Under the pieces are notes generated by a model, which saw nothing but the letters and a program-made list of their open reading frames with translations, did not search any database and was not told where the DNA came from. Made by a program: the position numbers and the translations under genes. Below are positions 38,283 through 46,301 of a stretch of DNA of 64,000 nt, piece after piece. This DNA is from Bacteroidota bacterium (GTDB lineage: Bacteria > Bacteroidota > Bacteroidia > NS11-12g > UBA9320), in contig WGNA01000011.1 of NCBI GenBank assembly GCA_016124755.1, positions 310,688 to 374,687 of the forward strand, in the 5' to 3' direction. Every line of letters begins with the position of its first letter. Position 1 is the stretch's first letter.

Positions 38283-38431
38283 TTTCACACAACGCCACTA
38301 CGAAATTTTATTTCCCAAAATCATTTCGTAATGAATGAACTCAGTGTGCTTCGAAATGATTTGCCTTAAGCCACAAAGCTGAATTAAAGAATAATGTTTT
38401 TGAGTGAAGTACTTTGTGTTGTTGTGCGAAA
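38283..38431 (+). repeat. Family B 149-bp repeat, copy 3
   Basis: Starts 3 nt after the stop of the type A T9SS gene with TTTCACACAACGCCAC and ends GTTGTTGTGCGAAA. No family A copy precedes it, so B is an independent unit. Confidence 0.85.
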
Positions 38432-38477
38432 CCGACGATATGATCAGGTCGCTTTCGTTCTTGTTAAATCGATTAAT

Positions 38478-39002
38478 CTAAAACTTCCGGTTCGCCGCTT
38501 TAAACGCCACATTCAAAAGTTTAAAATCCAGCTTGCCGTTCTGTTCTTTTAAATGTTCCAGAATCACCAGCGCCTTTTTCAATCGTACTTCCGACGACTT
38601 GGCCTGTCCTGCTATGTGAATGAGATTCCGTTGCTTGCCCGGAGTGAGCTGATGAAAAAAATCGTTTCCTTCTTTATCCTGTTTTAACAATTCTTGTAAT
38701 TCTTCCGGCATCGGTAAACCGTATTCACTGGTGTCGGGTTCCAGATTTACCAACACTTCATCACCTTCCTTTACACCGATTTTTTTCTGATTCGTTTTAT
38801 TAATTAATACATAATATTCACCTTCTCCTTTTGGCATAAAGGCACATTGATACCGGATCTTATCATTAATTAAACAAACTACTCTCGAAATCTTTTGCGC
38901 ATGAAAATCATTAAAAACAAAGTCCGGAACTGTGATACCGAAGTACCCAAGTTCCGGACTCATATTTTCAATTATTCCTTTAAAAGAATGTTTTAAATCC
39001 AA
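38478..39002 (-). CDS. YdeI/OmpD-associated family protein (DUF1905 + YdeI)
   Basis: A 174-residue protein. The N-terminal ~90 residues form the DUF1905 beta barrel ('GYFGITVPDFVFNDF', 'YVLINKTNQKKIGVKEGDEV'). The C-terminal helical part ('FFHQLTPGKQRNLIHIAGQA', 'SSEVRLKKALVILEHLKEQ') is the YdeI-type domain linked to envelope stress and peptide resistance in other bacteria; the molecular role is unknown. The only start giving the full first strand is TTG at 39002. It lies 19 nt after the persulfide dioxygenase gene on the same strand and may be co-transcribed. Confidence 0.8.
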   Translation of the reverse strand: MDLKHSFKGIIENMSPELGYFGITVPDFVFNDFHAQKISRVVCLINDKIRYQCAFMPKGEGEYYVLINKTNQKKIGVKEGDEVLVNLEPDTSEYGLPMPEELQELLKQDKEGNDFFHQLTPGKQRNLIHIAGQAKSSEVRLKKALVILEHLKEQNGKLDFKLLNVAFKAANRKF

Positions 39003-39021
39003 TGTTTATTACAACCTGTTT

Positions 39022-40434
39022 TTATAACATGGTTGTCGGACAAACATAATCCGTTTTCGCTAAAGAAGAATTTTTCAATGCGCTGAAACCACCGGCAATA
39101 TCCACCAGATTATGGTAACCTCTGGACTTCAGAATCGATGCGGCAATCACAGAGCGGTAACCACCGGCGCAATGCACATAGAATGTTTCATCTTTTGGAA
39201 ATTCCGCCAGATAATCATTCAGATTGTCAAGAGGAGTATTGTTCGAATCAACCAGATGTTCGCTGAAATATTCGCTTTCTTTTCGCACATCGAAAATCGG
39301 ATGTTTGTGATGTGCATATTCTTTTTCAAAGGTCGGAACGTCAATCGAATCGATCGAATCCACTTCCATTCCGGCATCTTTCCAGGCCTGAAATCCGCCT
39401 TTGAGATAACCGATTGTCTTGTCAAAACCCACACGGGATAGTCGCGTAATTGCTTCTTCCAAACGATCTTCATCTACCACCAGAAGAATCGGCTGATTCA
39501 CATCTTTTATCAATGCGCCGACCCACGGAGCAAATCCGCCGTCGAGTCCGATGAAGATGGAACGCGGAATAAATCCTTTCACAAATTCCGATTGATGACG
39601 AACGTCTAAAACCAATGCCTCGGTTGAATTGGCCGCTTCGTCAAAAGCTTCCGGAGAAAGCGCCCGGCTTCCCTGAGCCAATACGTCGTCAATACTGGCG
39701 TAACCTTCCTTATTCATTTTCACATTCATCGGGAAGTAGCCGGGAGGTGGCATTAATCCGTCGGTAACTTCTTTTACAAATTCGGCTTCGGTCATATCAG
39801 CCCGCAGAGCGTAATTCATTTTTTTCTGGTTTCCGAGAGAGTCAACCGTTTCCTTCATCATGTTTTTACCGCAGGCAGAACCGGCACCGTGACCCGGATA
39901 AACCGTAACATCGTCGGGCAAGGTCATGATTTTATCGCGCAAACTGTGAAACAAAGTTGCAGCGAGTTGTTCTTGTGTCATGCTTGCAGCTTTTTGCGCG
40001 AGATCAGGTCGGCCAACATCGCCGAGAAATAGTGTGTCGCCGGAGAAAATGGCGTTTTCTTTTCCGTCTTCATCGATGAGCAACCACGTTGTACTTTCCA
40101 TCGTATGCCCAGGAGTGTGCAGAGTTCGCATCGTAACCTTACCGATTTTAAATTCCTGATAATCTTCGGCAACAATGGCTTTAAAACCGGGATTTGCTGT
40201 TGGACCGTAAATAATATCCGCACCGGTTTTGTCGGCGAGCGTAACGTGACCGCTCACAAAATCGGCGTGGAAATGCGTTTCAAAAATGTAATTGATTTTT
40301 GCGTTCGACTTGGCAGCTCTGTCGATATAAGGCTGAACTTCGCGAAGAGGGTCGATGATAGCGGCTTCTCCTTCGCTTTCGATGTAGTAAGCACCCTGTG
40401 CCAGACATCCGGTATAAATCTGTTCTACGATCAT
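39022..40434 (-). CDS. CstB-like persulfide dioxygenase-rhodanese fusion
   Basis: A 470-residue three-domain protein. Residues ~1-240 are a metallo-beta-lactamase fold with 'ETHFHADFVSGH' (His54, His56, Asp58) and 'GHTMESTTWLL' as in ETHE1/CstB persulfide dioxygenases. Residues ~260-360 are a rhodanese-homology domain without catalytic Cys. Residues ~370-465 are an active-type rhodanese with Cys422 in 'YVHCAGGYRSV'. This order equals staphylococcal CstB, which oxidises persulfides to thiosulfate. A general MBL-rhodanese fusion is the cautious name. It is transcribed from an excellent promoter at 40576-40603 and sits beside a Crp/Fnr regulator with suggestive cysteines. Confidence 0.88.
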   Translation of the reverse strand: MIVEQIYTGCLAQGAYYIESEGEAAIIDPLREVQPYIDRAAKSNAKINYIFETHFHADFVSGHVTLADKTGADIIYGPTANPGFKAIVAEDYQEFKIGKVTMRTLHTPGHTMESTTWLLIDEDGKENAIFSGDTLFLGDVGRPDLAQKAASMTQEQLAATLFHSLRDKIMTLPDDVTVYPGHGAGSACGKNMMKETVDSLGNQKKMNYALRADMTEAEFVKEVTDGLMPPPGYFPMNVKMNKEGYASIDDVLAQGSRALSPEAFDEAANSTEALVLDVRHQSEFVKGFIPRSIFIGLDGGFAPWVGALIKDVNQPILLVVDEDRLEEAITRLSRVGFDKTIGYLKGGFQAWKDAGMEVDSIDSIDVPTFEKEYAHHKHPIFDVRKESEYFSEHLVDSNNTPLDNLNDYLAEFPKDETFYVHCAGGYRSVIAASILKSRGYHNLVDIAGGFSALKNSSLAKTDYVCPTTML

Positions 40435-40575
40435 TGTTTATGCTTTAAAGATCTGTTTTAAGTATTTTGTTGAAGCTTTCAAAATATAGCCGTCAGGATC
40501 AGAGACGAATTTAACGAAGTATGTGACCCTGCTAAAAGTTCAACGGCATTTTTGAATTAGCTTCTAATTCATTGA

Positions 40576-40603
40576 CAAAAGTAGGATCCCATTTGTTTTT
40601 CAA
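40576..40603 (-). promoter_or_regulatory. Promoter of the CstB-like gene
   Basis: On the minus strand TTG (40603-40601), 17-nt spacer and TACTTTTG (40583-40576), both exact. It gives a ~135-nt leader before the start at 40434, long enough for regulatory sites. Confidence 0.7.
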
Positions 40604-40684
40604 TCTGCAACCGATGTTACGATCCGCACTGATTGTTGTCATTGCAAAGTGGGATTTCGGACGTACGAACGATGAACGCGTCGG

Positions 40685-41335
40685 TCACAAATGCGCGAGG
40701 TTAATCACATTGCGCTTCTGACTGATCAAACCGTCGGTTTCTAATTTTTTCATCACCCTGGAAATCACAACTCGGGAGCTGTGCAAATCATTCGCGATTT
40801 CGTTGTGTGTTATTGCCAACGTTTTATTCCCGGTTACCATCACTTTGTCGCGGAGGTAGTTCATAATGCGTTCTTCCATATTATTGAACGCGAGGTTATC
40901 GATAGCGGCGAGCATTTCGTTCATCCGGTAATTATAGGTTTCCAGGATAAACGAGCGCCACGAGGAGAAACGGGCCATCCAGCTTTCCACCAGATCAATC
41001 GGAATCATCAGAACGGTGCAGGGCGATTCGGCGACTGCACGCACCTTGCTCTTCGACGCCTTCGTGCAACAATTAATGGTAACGGCGCAAGTGTCACCGC
41101 TTTCGAGATAATATAGCAGCAGCTCGCGGCCTTCCTTGTCTTCTGTGAGAATCTTTAACGAGCCTTTAATAACTAATGGTAAAAAGTCGATGTTGTCGCC
41201 AATGTCGATCAGCAATTCGTCTTCTTCAATATTTTTTGATTTGGCAACCTTCAGAATTTCCTGAACCAGATCTTGTTCAAGTATTTGGGAGAATCGCTCC
41301 TCCACCAATTGGGCAACGGCATTATCAAGTGACAT
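40685..41335 (-). CDS. Crp/Fnr family transcriptional regulator
   Basis: A 216-residue regulator with an N-terminal cyclic-nucleotide-binding-fold domain (about 25-140) and a C-terminal winged HTH (about 150-215: 'LAITHNEIANDLHSSRVVISRVMKKLE'-type helix pair, in parts). The Fnr N-terminal cysteine cluster is missing, and the phosphate-binding cassette of true CRP is not conserved. Four cysteines lie in the sensor domain (Cys83, Cys89, Cys90, Cys106: 'GDTCAVTINCCTK'), a pattern I associate with Bacteroidota regulators next to sulfurtransferase genes. It probably senses thiol or persulfide stress and controls the CstB-like gene just downstream on the same strand; this is inference. Confidence 0.85.
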   Translation of the reverse strand: MSLDNAVAQLVEERFSQILEQDLVQEILKVAKSKNIEEDELLIDIGDNIDFLPLVIKGSLKILTEDKEGRELLLYYLESGDTCAVTINCCTKASKSKVRAVAESPCTVLMIPIDLVESWMARFSSWRSFILETYNYRMNEMLAAIDNLAFNNMEERIMNYLRDKVMVTGNKTLAITHNEIANDLHSSRVVISRVMKKLETDGLISQKRNVINLAHL

Positions 41336-41400
41336 GAAGCAAATTAAAAGAAGACAAAGTGGAATTGGAAAGGAAATGTTTGACGACCGATTCGATTATC

Positions 41401-41686
41401 GATTTTGGATTTTTGTTTTTACCGCAAAGTCACGCAAATTTTTTCGCAGAGTAACGCAGTGTTTCGTTCCAAGAAAACCTATTTGTAAACCGATTCGAAT
41501 TTCGAATTTCGATTTTGGATTTTTGTTTTTACCGCAAAGTCACGCAAAGCTTTCCGCAGAGTAACGCAGAGTTTCGTTACCCAAAACCTATTTGTAAACG
41601 GATTCGCTTTTCGCTTTTTCGCTTTTGGATTTTTGTATTTACCGCAAAGTCACGAAAGCTTTCCGCAGAGTAACGCAATCGCTTAA
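41401..41686 (+). repeat. 110-bp tandem repeat, about 2.6 copies
   Basis: The motif ACCGCAAAGTCACG recurs at 41421, 41531 and 41641, exactly 110 bp apart. Each unit also has GATTTTGGATTTTTGT, CCGCAGAGTAACGCAG and CCTATTTGTAAAC. Units are 41401-41510, 41511-41620 and a partial one to ~41686. The rest of the gap 41336-41794 is AT-rich with no gene. Shorter relatives lie at 36356-36402 and 43027-43063. Confidence 0.9.
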
Positions 41687-41794
41687 TTCAATATAATTAG
41701 AAATTCATTTCATTTTTAATTGATTCGATCGGTAGTGGGAACACAACCGACAGTTACCAATTGAGCATTGGTTTATCATTAAAATCAATAAAAT

Positions 41795-42097
41795 TTGATT
41801 TCTACTTTTGAAACATATCCTCCTGGAATTATAACAACTCCTTCTACCGACGAACTCTCATCCCTCCAGCTCAACATTAACACAGTTTTTGCAGAAATCA
41901 AAAAAACTGGAGAAGGTAAAAGCCGGTTACAGGTGAACCTCACAACCCCTGTCCGGATAATCAACGAAGTGCTTTTGTGCGGGATTTCCCATTTTACACT
42001 TGTTGAAAGCGCACAAAAACTTTATGGAGAAATCGAAACAAGATCCGGAATTTGTATCGAGGAAATATTTCAAATCAGTAAGTTAAATGAAAAATAA
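41795..42097 (+). CDS. Small hypothetical protein
   Basis: A 100-residue frame with a TTG start ('MISTFETYPPGII'). No family recognised; no signal peptide or membrane segment. The middle 'RLQVNLTTPVRIINEVLLCG' and 'AQKLYGEIETRSGICIEE' look protein-like, and the stop is 3 nt from the next frame, which supports a two-gene unit. It could also be the decayed end of a larger gene. AT-rich accessory context. Confidence 0.45.
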   Translation: MISTFETYPPGIITTPSTDELSSLQLNINTVFAEIKKTGEGKSRLQVNLTTPVRIINEVLLCGISHFTLVESAQKLYGEIETRSGICIEEIFQISKLNEK

Positions 42098-42118
42098 ATT
42101 ATGTTTGATGTTATTACA

Positions 42119-42964
42119 ATGAGATCACATTTGTCCACATTTTTGATTGTCGGATTGTTTTTCTTATCTTTTACAACGAATTGCAATCAAAGTCTTCCTT
42201 TATTGGATTTTCCATTTAATACGGAAGGCCATGAATTTATTATTAAATATCACTTTCAGGCATTCGATTCCGTTTTGATGTATAAGAAGAACCTAACAGG
42301 TGATAGTGATTTGGTTTATGGAAAATGGTGTTTGAAAAACTCTCAGGGCCTTGACAGTATTATAACAATTGAATGCTATCAGGCACGCCCTGTTATGGAG
42401 AATACAGTTAAATCCCGTGACAATGTTGATGAAATTGAATGTTATTCAATAATTGCAAAATCGTTTAAAAGAAAGGATTATAGTTATCTAGTTGAAAAGG
42501 ATAACAGTGGTAATGAAATCCGGTTATGTTTTGATTCGCAAAGACCATTGATGTACGGTGAAAAACGGTGTTTTAGAACTAAGATTTACAAAAAGGAATC
42601 GGATACATACATTTTAAATTACGACAACATAGAACATAAAAGAGTCTTTAAGTTTGACAACCACAACAATTTGGTTAAGGTGGGTTATGATTTAATTGAT
42701 ACATTCAATTATGCGGAAATGTTGTATGATAGTTCTAATGCGACTAAAAAAGTTTTGACCGAGTTCATGGGACAGAAACAATCATATCTCTATTTCTACA
42801 CAAACGATGTTTTGGATTCAATTCAATGGTTTGAGAATGAGGAAGAGGTTCGTACTTTATTTTTTAAATATTTGGAGGATGTAATAGAGATAAATTCTCC
42901 TGAAATAGCTACTTCAACGTATTTATATGGTGTGAAGGCCGTTCGGTATATAAAAATAAAGTAG
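42119..42964 (+). CDS. Putative lipoprotein of unknown function
   Basis: From the ATG at 42119 the protein has 281 residues with an N-terminal hydrophobic segment ending in 'SFTTNCNQS' (Cys ~21), a likely lipoprotein signal. The body has many beta strands with repeated 'YxxDxxxxxKxVxxF' character ('RVFKFDNHNNLVKVGYD', 'SYLYFYTNDVLDSIQWFE'), similar in style to RHS/YD- or YwqK-like repeats but too irregular to name. An alternative ATG at 42101 adds six residues. It is AT-rich compared with the core genes. No partner is evident. Confidence 0.6.
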   Translation: MRSHLSTFLIVGLFFLSFTTNCNQSLPLLDFPFNTEGHEFIIKYHFQAFDSVLMYKKNLTGDSDLVYGKWCLKNSQGLDSIITIECYQARPVMENTVKSRDNVDEIECYSIIAKSFKRKDYSYLVEKDNSGNEIRLCFDSQRPLMYGEKRCFRTKIYKKESDTYILNYDNIEHKRVFKFDNHNNLVKVGYDLIDTFNYAEMLYDSSNATKKVLTEFMGQKQSYLYFYTNDVLDSIQWFENEEEVRTLFFKYLEDVIEINSPEIATSTYLYGVKAVRYIKIK

Positions 42965-43182
42965 ATATTGTTTATATAACGGCGGAAATTTATATCCTAC
43001 GCATGCACATTTCCTTAAAAAGATTTAGCCGCAAAGGTTTCCGCAGAGGAACGCGGCATAATTTGTAGAACATTTCGGTATGAGAGGAATTTCCCATTTC
43101 GGATTTGCTAATTCAGATGAATCTTCAGGGATTTAACCTATTATTAATTTTAGCAAAATCCCCACATAGGATATACTGCTCA

Positions 43183-43665
43183 TTATCGAGTGTTGTTGTG
43201 TTTTTTATTTTCTTTAATTACCTGCTTACGTACATCGCTAAAGTCACCTGTAAATCCTGCTGATGCTGCCTTCCAAAGGAATTTAACAGATTCTTTTTTG
43301 GTTCTTTTCAACTCTATCTTATTGATTCGATTAAAATCAATATTATTCATTAAGAATAATTGAAGATTGTTCAGAAATGTATCCCACAACTTGTCTTCAG
43401 CAATATTAACCGTTTGTCCTGTTGTATTTATATCGACATGAACTTTAACATTATTTTCATTTATGTTTACACTTGTTTTTGATTTCCACCTTAATGGATT
43501 AAAGGTAATAAAGTTAGTAAAGATATTTCCACGACTAAATCTTAATTCATTTCTGCCCTCATAAGTCAATTCGAAGCCAGATTGCCTGAAGTATTCAATT
43601 ATCTTTTTTTGAACATAAATTTGACTACTTACTTGAAATTCAATATGTTTTACTAATATTTTCAT
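43183..43665 (-). CDS. Hypothetical protein
   Basis: A 160-residue protein with a beta-rich N-terminal part ('SQIYVQKKIIEYFRQSGF', 'NVKVHVDINTTGQTVNI') and a short basic tail. No family recognised, no signal peptide, one weakly hydrophobic helix ('LWKAASAGFTGDF'). It is in the AT-rich patch, isolated on the minus strand; the 218 bp upstream of its end holds only a decayed CCGCAAAG repeat near 43027. Confidence 0.55.
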   Translation of the reverse strand: MKILVKHIEFQVSSQIYVQKKIIEYFRQSGFELTYEGRNELRFSRGNIFTNFITFNPLRWKSKTSVNINENNVKVHVDINTTGQTVNIAEDKLWDTFLNNLQLFLMNNIDFNRINKIELKRTKKESVKFLWKAASAGFTGDFSDVRKQVIKENKKHNNTR

Positions 43666-43732
43666 CCTTCATTCCAATATTCAACAGGTTTTGATTTTTG
43701 TCTGTTATTGGCATCTACGCATGAAATGTTGT

Positions 43733-43771
43733 CCCCAACACCTTAATTCCTCTTAATTATTAATTCTTTTC
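43733..43771. repeat. 39-bp perfect direct repeat, left copy
   Basis: Starts CCCCAACACCTTAATTCC and ends TTAATTCTTTTC; identical to 44134-44172. The two copies enclose the antitoxin-like frame. Confidence 0.9.
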
Positions 43772-43828
43772 CTTTTTTAATTGATTCAAGTATGCCAACG
43801 TATTGAATGTCCGATGTCCTCGTCCAAC

Positions 43829-44077
43829 TTACAATTCGTTTAGCCATTCAAGGTTTCGTTTATCCATCGCTTCCTGTGAAATCAATCGTCCGTTCTTTAT
43901 ATCCGCTTCGCTCATTTCGAGCATTTCTTTCTGGTCAGCGGTCAGTTCTACAATCTCATTATCCGCAGAACTCGAAGAAATCAGACTGTCGAGTGCAATC
44001 AAAAAATCCTTATTCCGAATGGTCAGGATTTTATCAATCAATTCACTGCGTATTTTATCTACGGTTGCCATAGTCAT
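43829..44077 (-). CDS. Small antitoxin-like protein without visible toxin
   Basis: An 82-residue helical acidic protein ('MATVDKIRSELIDKILTI', 'LTADQKEMLEMSEADIKNG'), resembling the small antitoxin-like components found beside RelE/ParE toxins in Bacteroidota. The ATG at 44071 is an alternative start. No toxin frame follows: the next 23 codons after its stop are open but end in a stop and resemble nothing. It may be an orphan or the remains of a toxin-antitoxin pair. It is flanked by the 39-bp direct repeats. Confidence 0.55.
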   Translation of the reverse strand: MTMATVDKIRSELIDKILTIRNKDFLIALDSLISSSSADNEIVELTADQKEMLEMSEADIKNGRLISQEAMDKRNLEWLNEL

Positions 44078-44133
44078 TCAATTTAATTACTAAATTCAGA
44101 AATATTATCGGGCTTTCATAATGTAACTGATTC

Positions 44134-44172
44134 CCCCAACACCTTAATTCCTCTTAATTATTAATTCTTTTC
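44134..44172. repeat. 39-bp perfect direct repeat, right copy
   Basis: Identical to 43733-43771, 401 bp apart. It lies in the gap after the six-gene operon's last gene (ends 44195). Confidence 0.9.
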
Positions 44173-44194
44173 ATTCCCCCGGGTTTTCTTCAGA

Positions 44195-45763
44195 TCACCA
44201 ATAGCTACCCATTTCTTTTTCTAATTGGCGAATCCACGCGTCGGTTATGCCAAGGGAATCCTGATTTACCCACGTGACTTTGCCGTACGTCGCATCGGTT
44301 AAGGTGAGTTCCGGAATCGATCCGCCGATGTATTCGCCTTTGTTTCCGGCGCGGGTTACAATGGTTGTGAGCCAGAAAAATCGTGTTTCGCCGGCGATGT
44401 TGCGGATAAACGGTCGAGACTCCGCCGGATAATTCTCAGACCAATCGTAATTCTTTCGGCTCTCCACAATCTTAGCCGGAACCGCGCTGCTGCCGATGTA
44501 AGAATGACTGTCTTTCCGGTGTTCAATAAAATAAATTTTACTGTCGGAATCACCCGGAATAAACAAACTCAGACTCAACCCTTTTTTCTCGGGTTGATAG
44601 GGTTCGAGTCCGAAGTAATTGCAAATTTTTCCGCCTTCCACATTCAGGAAAACCACGAATGGCTGAGATGCCGAAATATCGTCGGCAGCCGGAATGCGGA
44701 TATCTCCTTCGTGATAACCCGGCATTGGTGCAAAAAATCCGTTGGTAAACCGAAAGCTCTCGGCAATATTTCGGGCAACAACCGGCGGAATGAGGTTTTG
44801 TCCCTGAAGGTATTTATGCTGATTTATTTCATCCGGAGCGATGTAATGTCCTGCTCCGAACAACACCCGATTTGCCCACGTATCCGATTCTTTTTTCTGA
44901 TCAATTACCACAACTCCGCCGAAAACCGGACGCGGGAAAACCCAGCCTTTCCAACGAATCAACGGAACCACCTGAACCCATTCGCCCTTTTCGTTCTGCA
45001 AATACATCGGCTCGCTGGCTTCGTAGCTGAAAAATCGGGAAAGCGAAAATCCCCGCCGGATTGCATTGTCGGTTTCTTTTGAAAACAACAACAATTCTCC
45101 GATTTCAAAATTTACTTTATCGCGGTATTTAGCCGAAAAAACCGGAGCCGGTAAATGCGCCGGAATGCGAATCACTTCGTACATGTCTTTTCGCATTTGC
45201 TGAATGCGGTATTCTTTGCTCGGACCCACAGCCGAACTGTAATAATACATGTCGTCTTTTCCCCGGATAAATTTGGGAAATGTTGCGTCTTCGGTTTCCG
45301 AAAGCGCTTCCTGATTAATTAATGTTTTTAAAGAATGAACCGGCTGAATACGCTCGTGTCCTGTCTCGGGTAAGCCGTTTAAAATTACTTTATCCAGCTC
45401 ACCGTAATACATATACAGTTTCAGATAATTGTGAACCGGCGGCCCAACAAAGATCATAAAAGCTAAAAAGGCCGAAATAAAAATAGTAGGTAAAATGCTG
45501 CCTTTAAACGTGCGTTTTCGGATCACGCGCCAGTACCACGTCATCATTAAAAACACAAACAGAATTAACAGACTGTATTTGCGAATCCATAAAACGGCAG
45601 GTTGATACGATGCCCGGAAATACAGTAGGGCGGCAACTAAGAGTATTAAAATGAGTGCCGAAATAATCTTGTATTTCTTAAATAGGTTGCCGATCGCGGT
45701 CGCAATTCCTTTTCGGATATTCCGGAAGAACCAGTATAAACGGTTGAATTCTGTTTCTGTCAT
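44195..45763 (-). CDS. Operon gene 6: membrane protein with large soluble domain
   Basis: A 522-residue protein, the last gene of the six-gene operon. Three hydrophobic helices lie near the N-terminus (about 32-50, 58-75 and 88-106: 'IISALILILLVAALLYF', 'LILFVFLMMTWYW', 'FISAFLAFMIFVGP'). Behind them is a ~410-residue domain rich in aromatic residues, without a known catalytic motif. No family is recognised. It starts in an ATGA overlap with the upstream membrane gene (45760), so the two are co-translated and probably interact. The soluble part may be periplasmic or cytoplasmic; topology is not decidable here. Function unknown. Confidence 0.8.
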   Translation of the reverse strand: MTETEFNRLYWFFRNIRKGIATAIGNLFKKYKIISALILILLVAALLYFRASYQPAVLWIRKYSLLILFVFLMMTWYWRVIRKRTFKGSILPTIFISAFLAFMIFVGPPVHNYLKLYMYYGELDKVILNGLPETGHERIQPVHSLKTLINQEALSETEDATFPKFIRGKDDMYYYSSAVGPSKEYRIQQMRKDMYEVIRIPAHLPAPVFSAKYRDKVNFEIGELLLFSKETDNAIRRGFSLSRFFSYEASEPMYLQNEKGEWVQVVPLIRWKGWVFPRPVFGGVVVIDQKKESDTWANRVLFGAGHYIAPDEINQHKYLQGQNLIPPVVARNIAESFRFTNGFFAPMPGYHEGDIRIPAADDISASQPFVVFLNVEGGKICNYFGLEPYQPEKKGLSLSLFIPGDSDSKIYFIEHRKDSHSYIGSSAVPAKIVESRKNYDWSENYPAESRPFIRNIAGETRFFWLTTIVTRAGNKGEYIGGSIPELTLTDATYGKVTWVNQDSLGITDAWIRQLEKEMGSYW

Positions 45764-46290
45764 TTGTCGAGGAAGTCTTTTACGCCTTTTCGCCAGTCGT
45801 CACCTTTGTCTTTATCATCCTTTTTATCACTGTCGTCTTTTTTCTGCTCCTCTGGTTTTTCATCTTTCGACTCGATGGGAATCGTTACATTTTTATCTTT
45901 TATAGATTGTTCTATTTCGTCAATTCGCTCAATGGTATTTCGAATTTGCTTTATCTGCGGCTGAACGGATTTAGTAAAAAACGGAAATAAATAAAAACTC
46001 AGCATCATACCGATCAGCATGAGCGCCAGATAAAGTAATAATTCAAAAAAATTAATATTACCGGCTACATAAAATAACCATCCGATTGCCAAAGTCATGG
46101 TTACCGCCGGAACCAATCGTTTCGAAAAAGGTTGCTGAAACAAAAAAGTATGTTGAGAATCTTCCGGCAATCCGTCTTTGTGTGTGAGTTTGTACCACGA
46201 CCGGTACCAGAATAATCCGCGTTTACGGTCGAAAAATGCAAATGCAATCCCGACAATTAAACCAACAAGAAGAGGAAGTAATGTGCCCAT
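45760..46290 (-). CDS. Operon gene 5: small membrane protein with charged tail
   Basis: From the ATG at 46290 the protein has 176 residues; the upstream frame to 46380 would overlap gene 4 and is unlikely. It has one N-terminal helix ('LLPLLVGLIVGIAFAFF'), a pair of central helices (about 55-105: 'AVTMTLAIGWLFYVAG', 'LLYLALMLIGMMLSFYLF'), a helical linker ('IKQIRNTIERIDEIEQSIKD') and a Lys/Asp-rich tail ('DDSDKKDDKDKGDDWRKG'). No family recognised. The charged tail suggests a docking site for a cytoplasmic partner, perhaps the ATPase. It lies 11 nt after gene 4 and overlaps gene 6. Confidence 0.78.
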   Translation of the reverse strand: MGTLLPLLVGLIVGIAFAFFDRKRGLFWYRSWYKLTHKDGLPEDSQHTFLFQQPFSKRLVPAVTMTLAIGWLFYVAGNINFFELLLYLALMLIGMMLSFYLFPFFTKSVQPQIKQIRNTIERIDEIEQSIKDKNVTIPIESKDEKPEEQKKDDSDKKDDKDKGDDWRKGVKDFLDK

Positions 46291-46301
46291 AGTAATGCAA
46301 T

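Noticed and set aside
39232-39252. GTTCGAATC-like T-arm sequence suggesting a tRNA
   Set aside because: It lies inside the persulfide dioxygenase gene, and no acceptor stem or anticodon arm can be built around it.
41401-41686. CRISPR array
   Set aside because: The 110-bp unit is repeated as a whole with no distinct spacers, and no cas genes are near.
43772-43828. Possible toxin partner downstream of the antitoxin-like gene
   Set aside because: Only about 22 sense codons follow before a stop; nothing like RelE or ParE is present.
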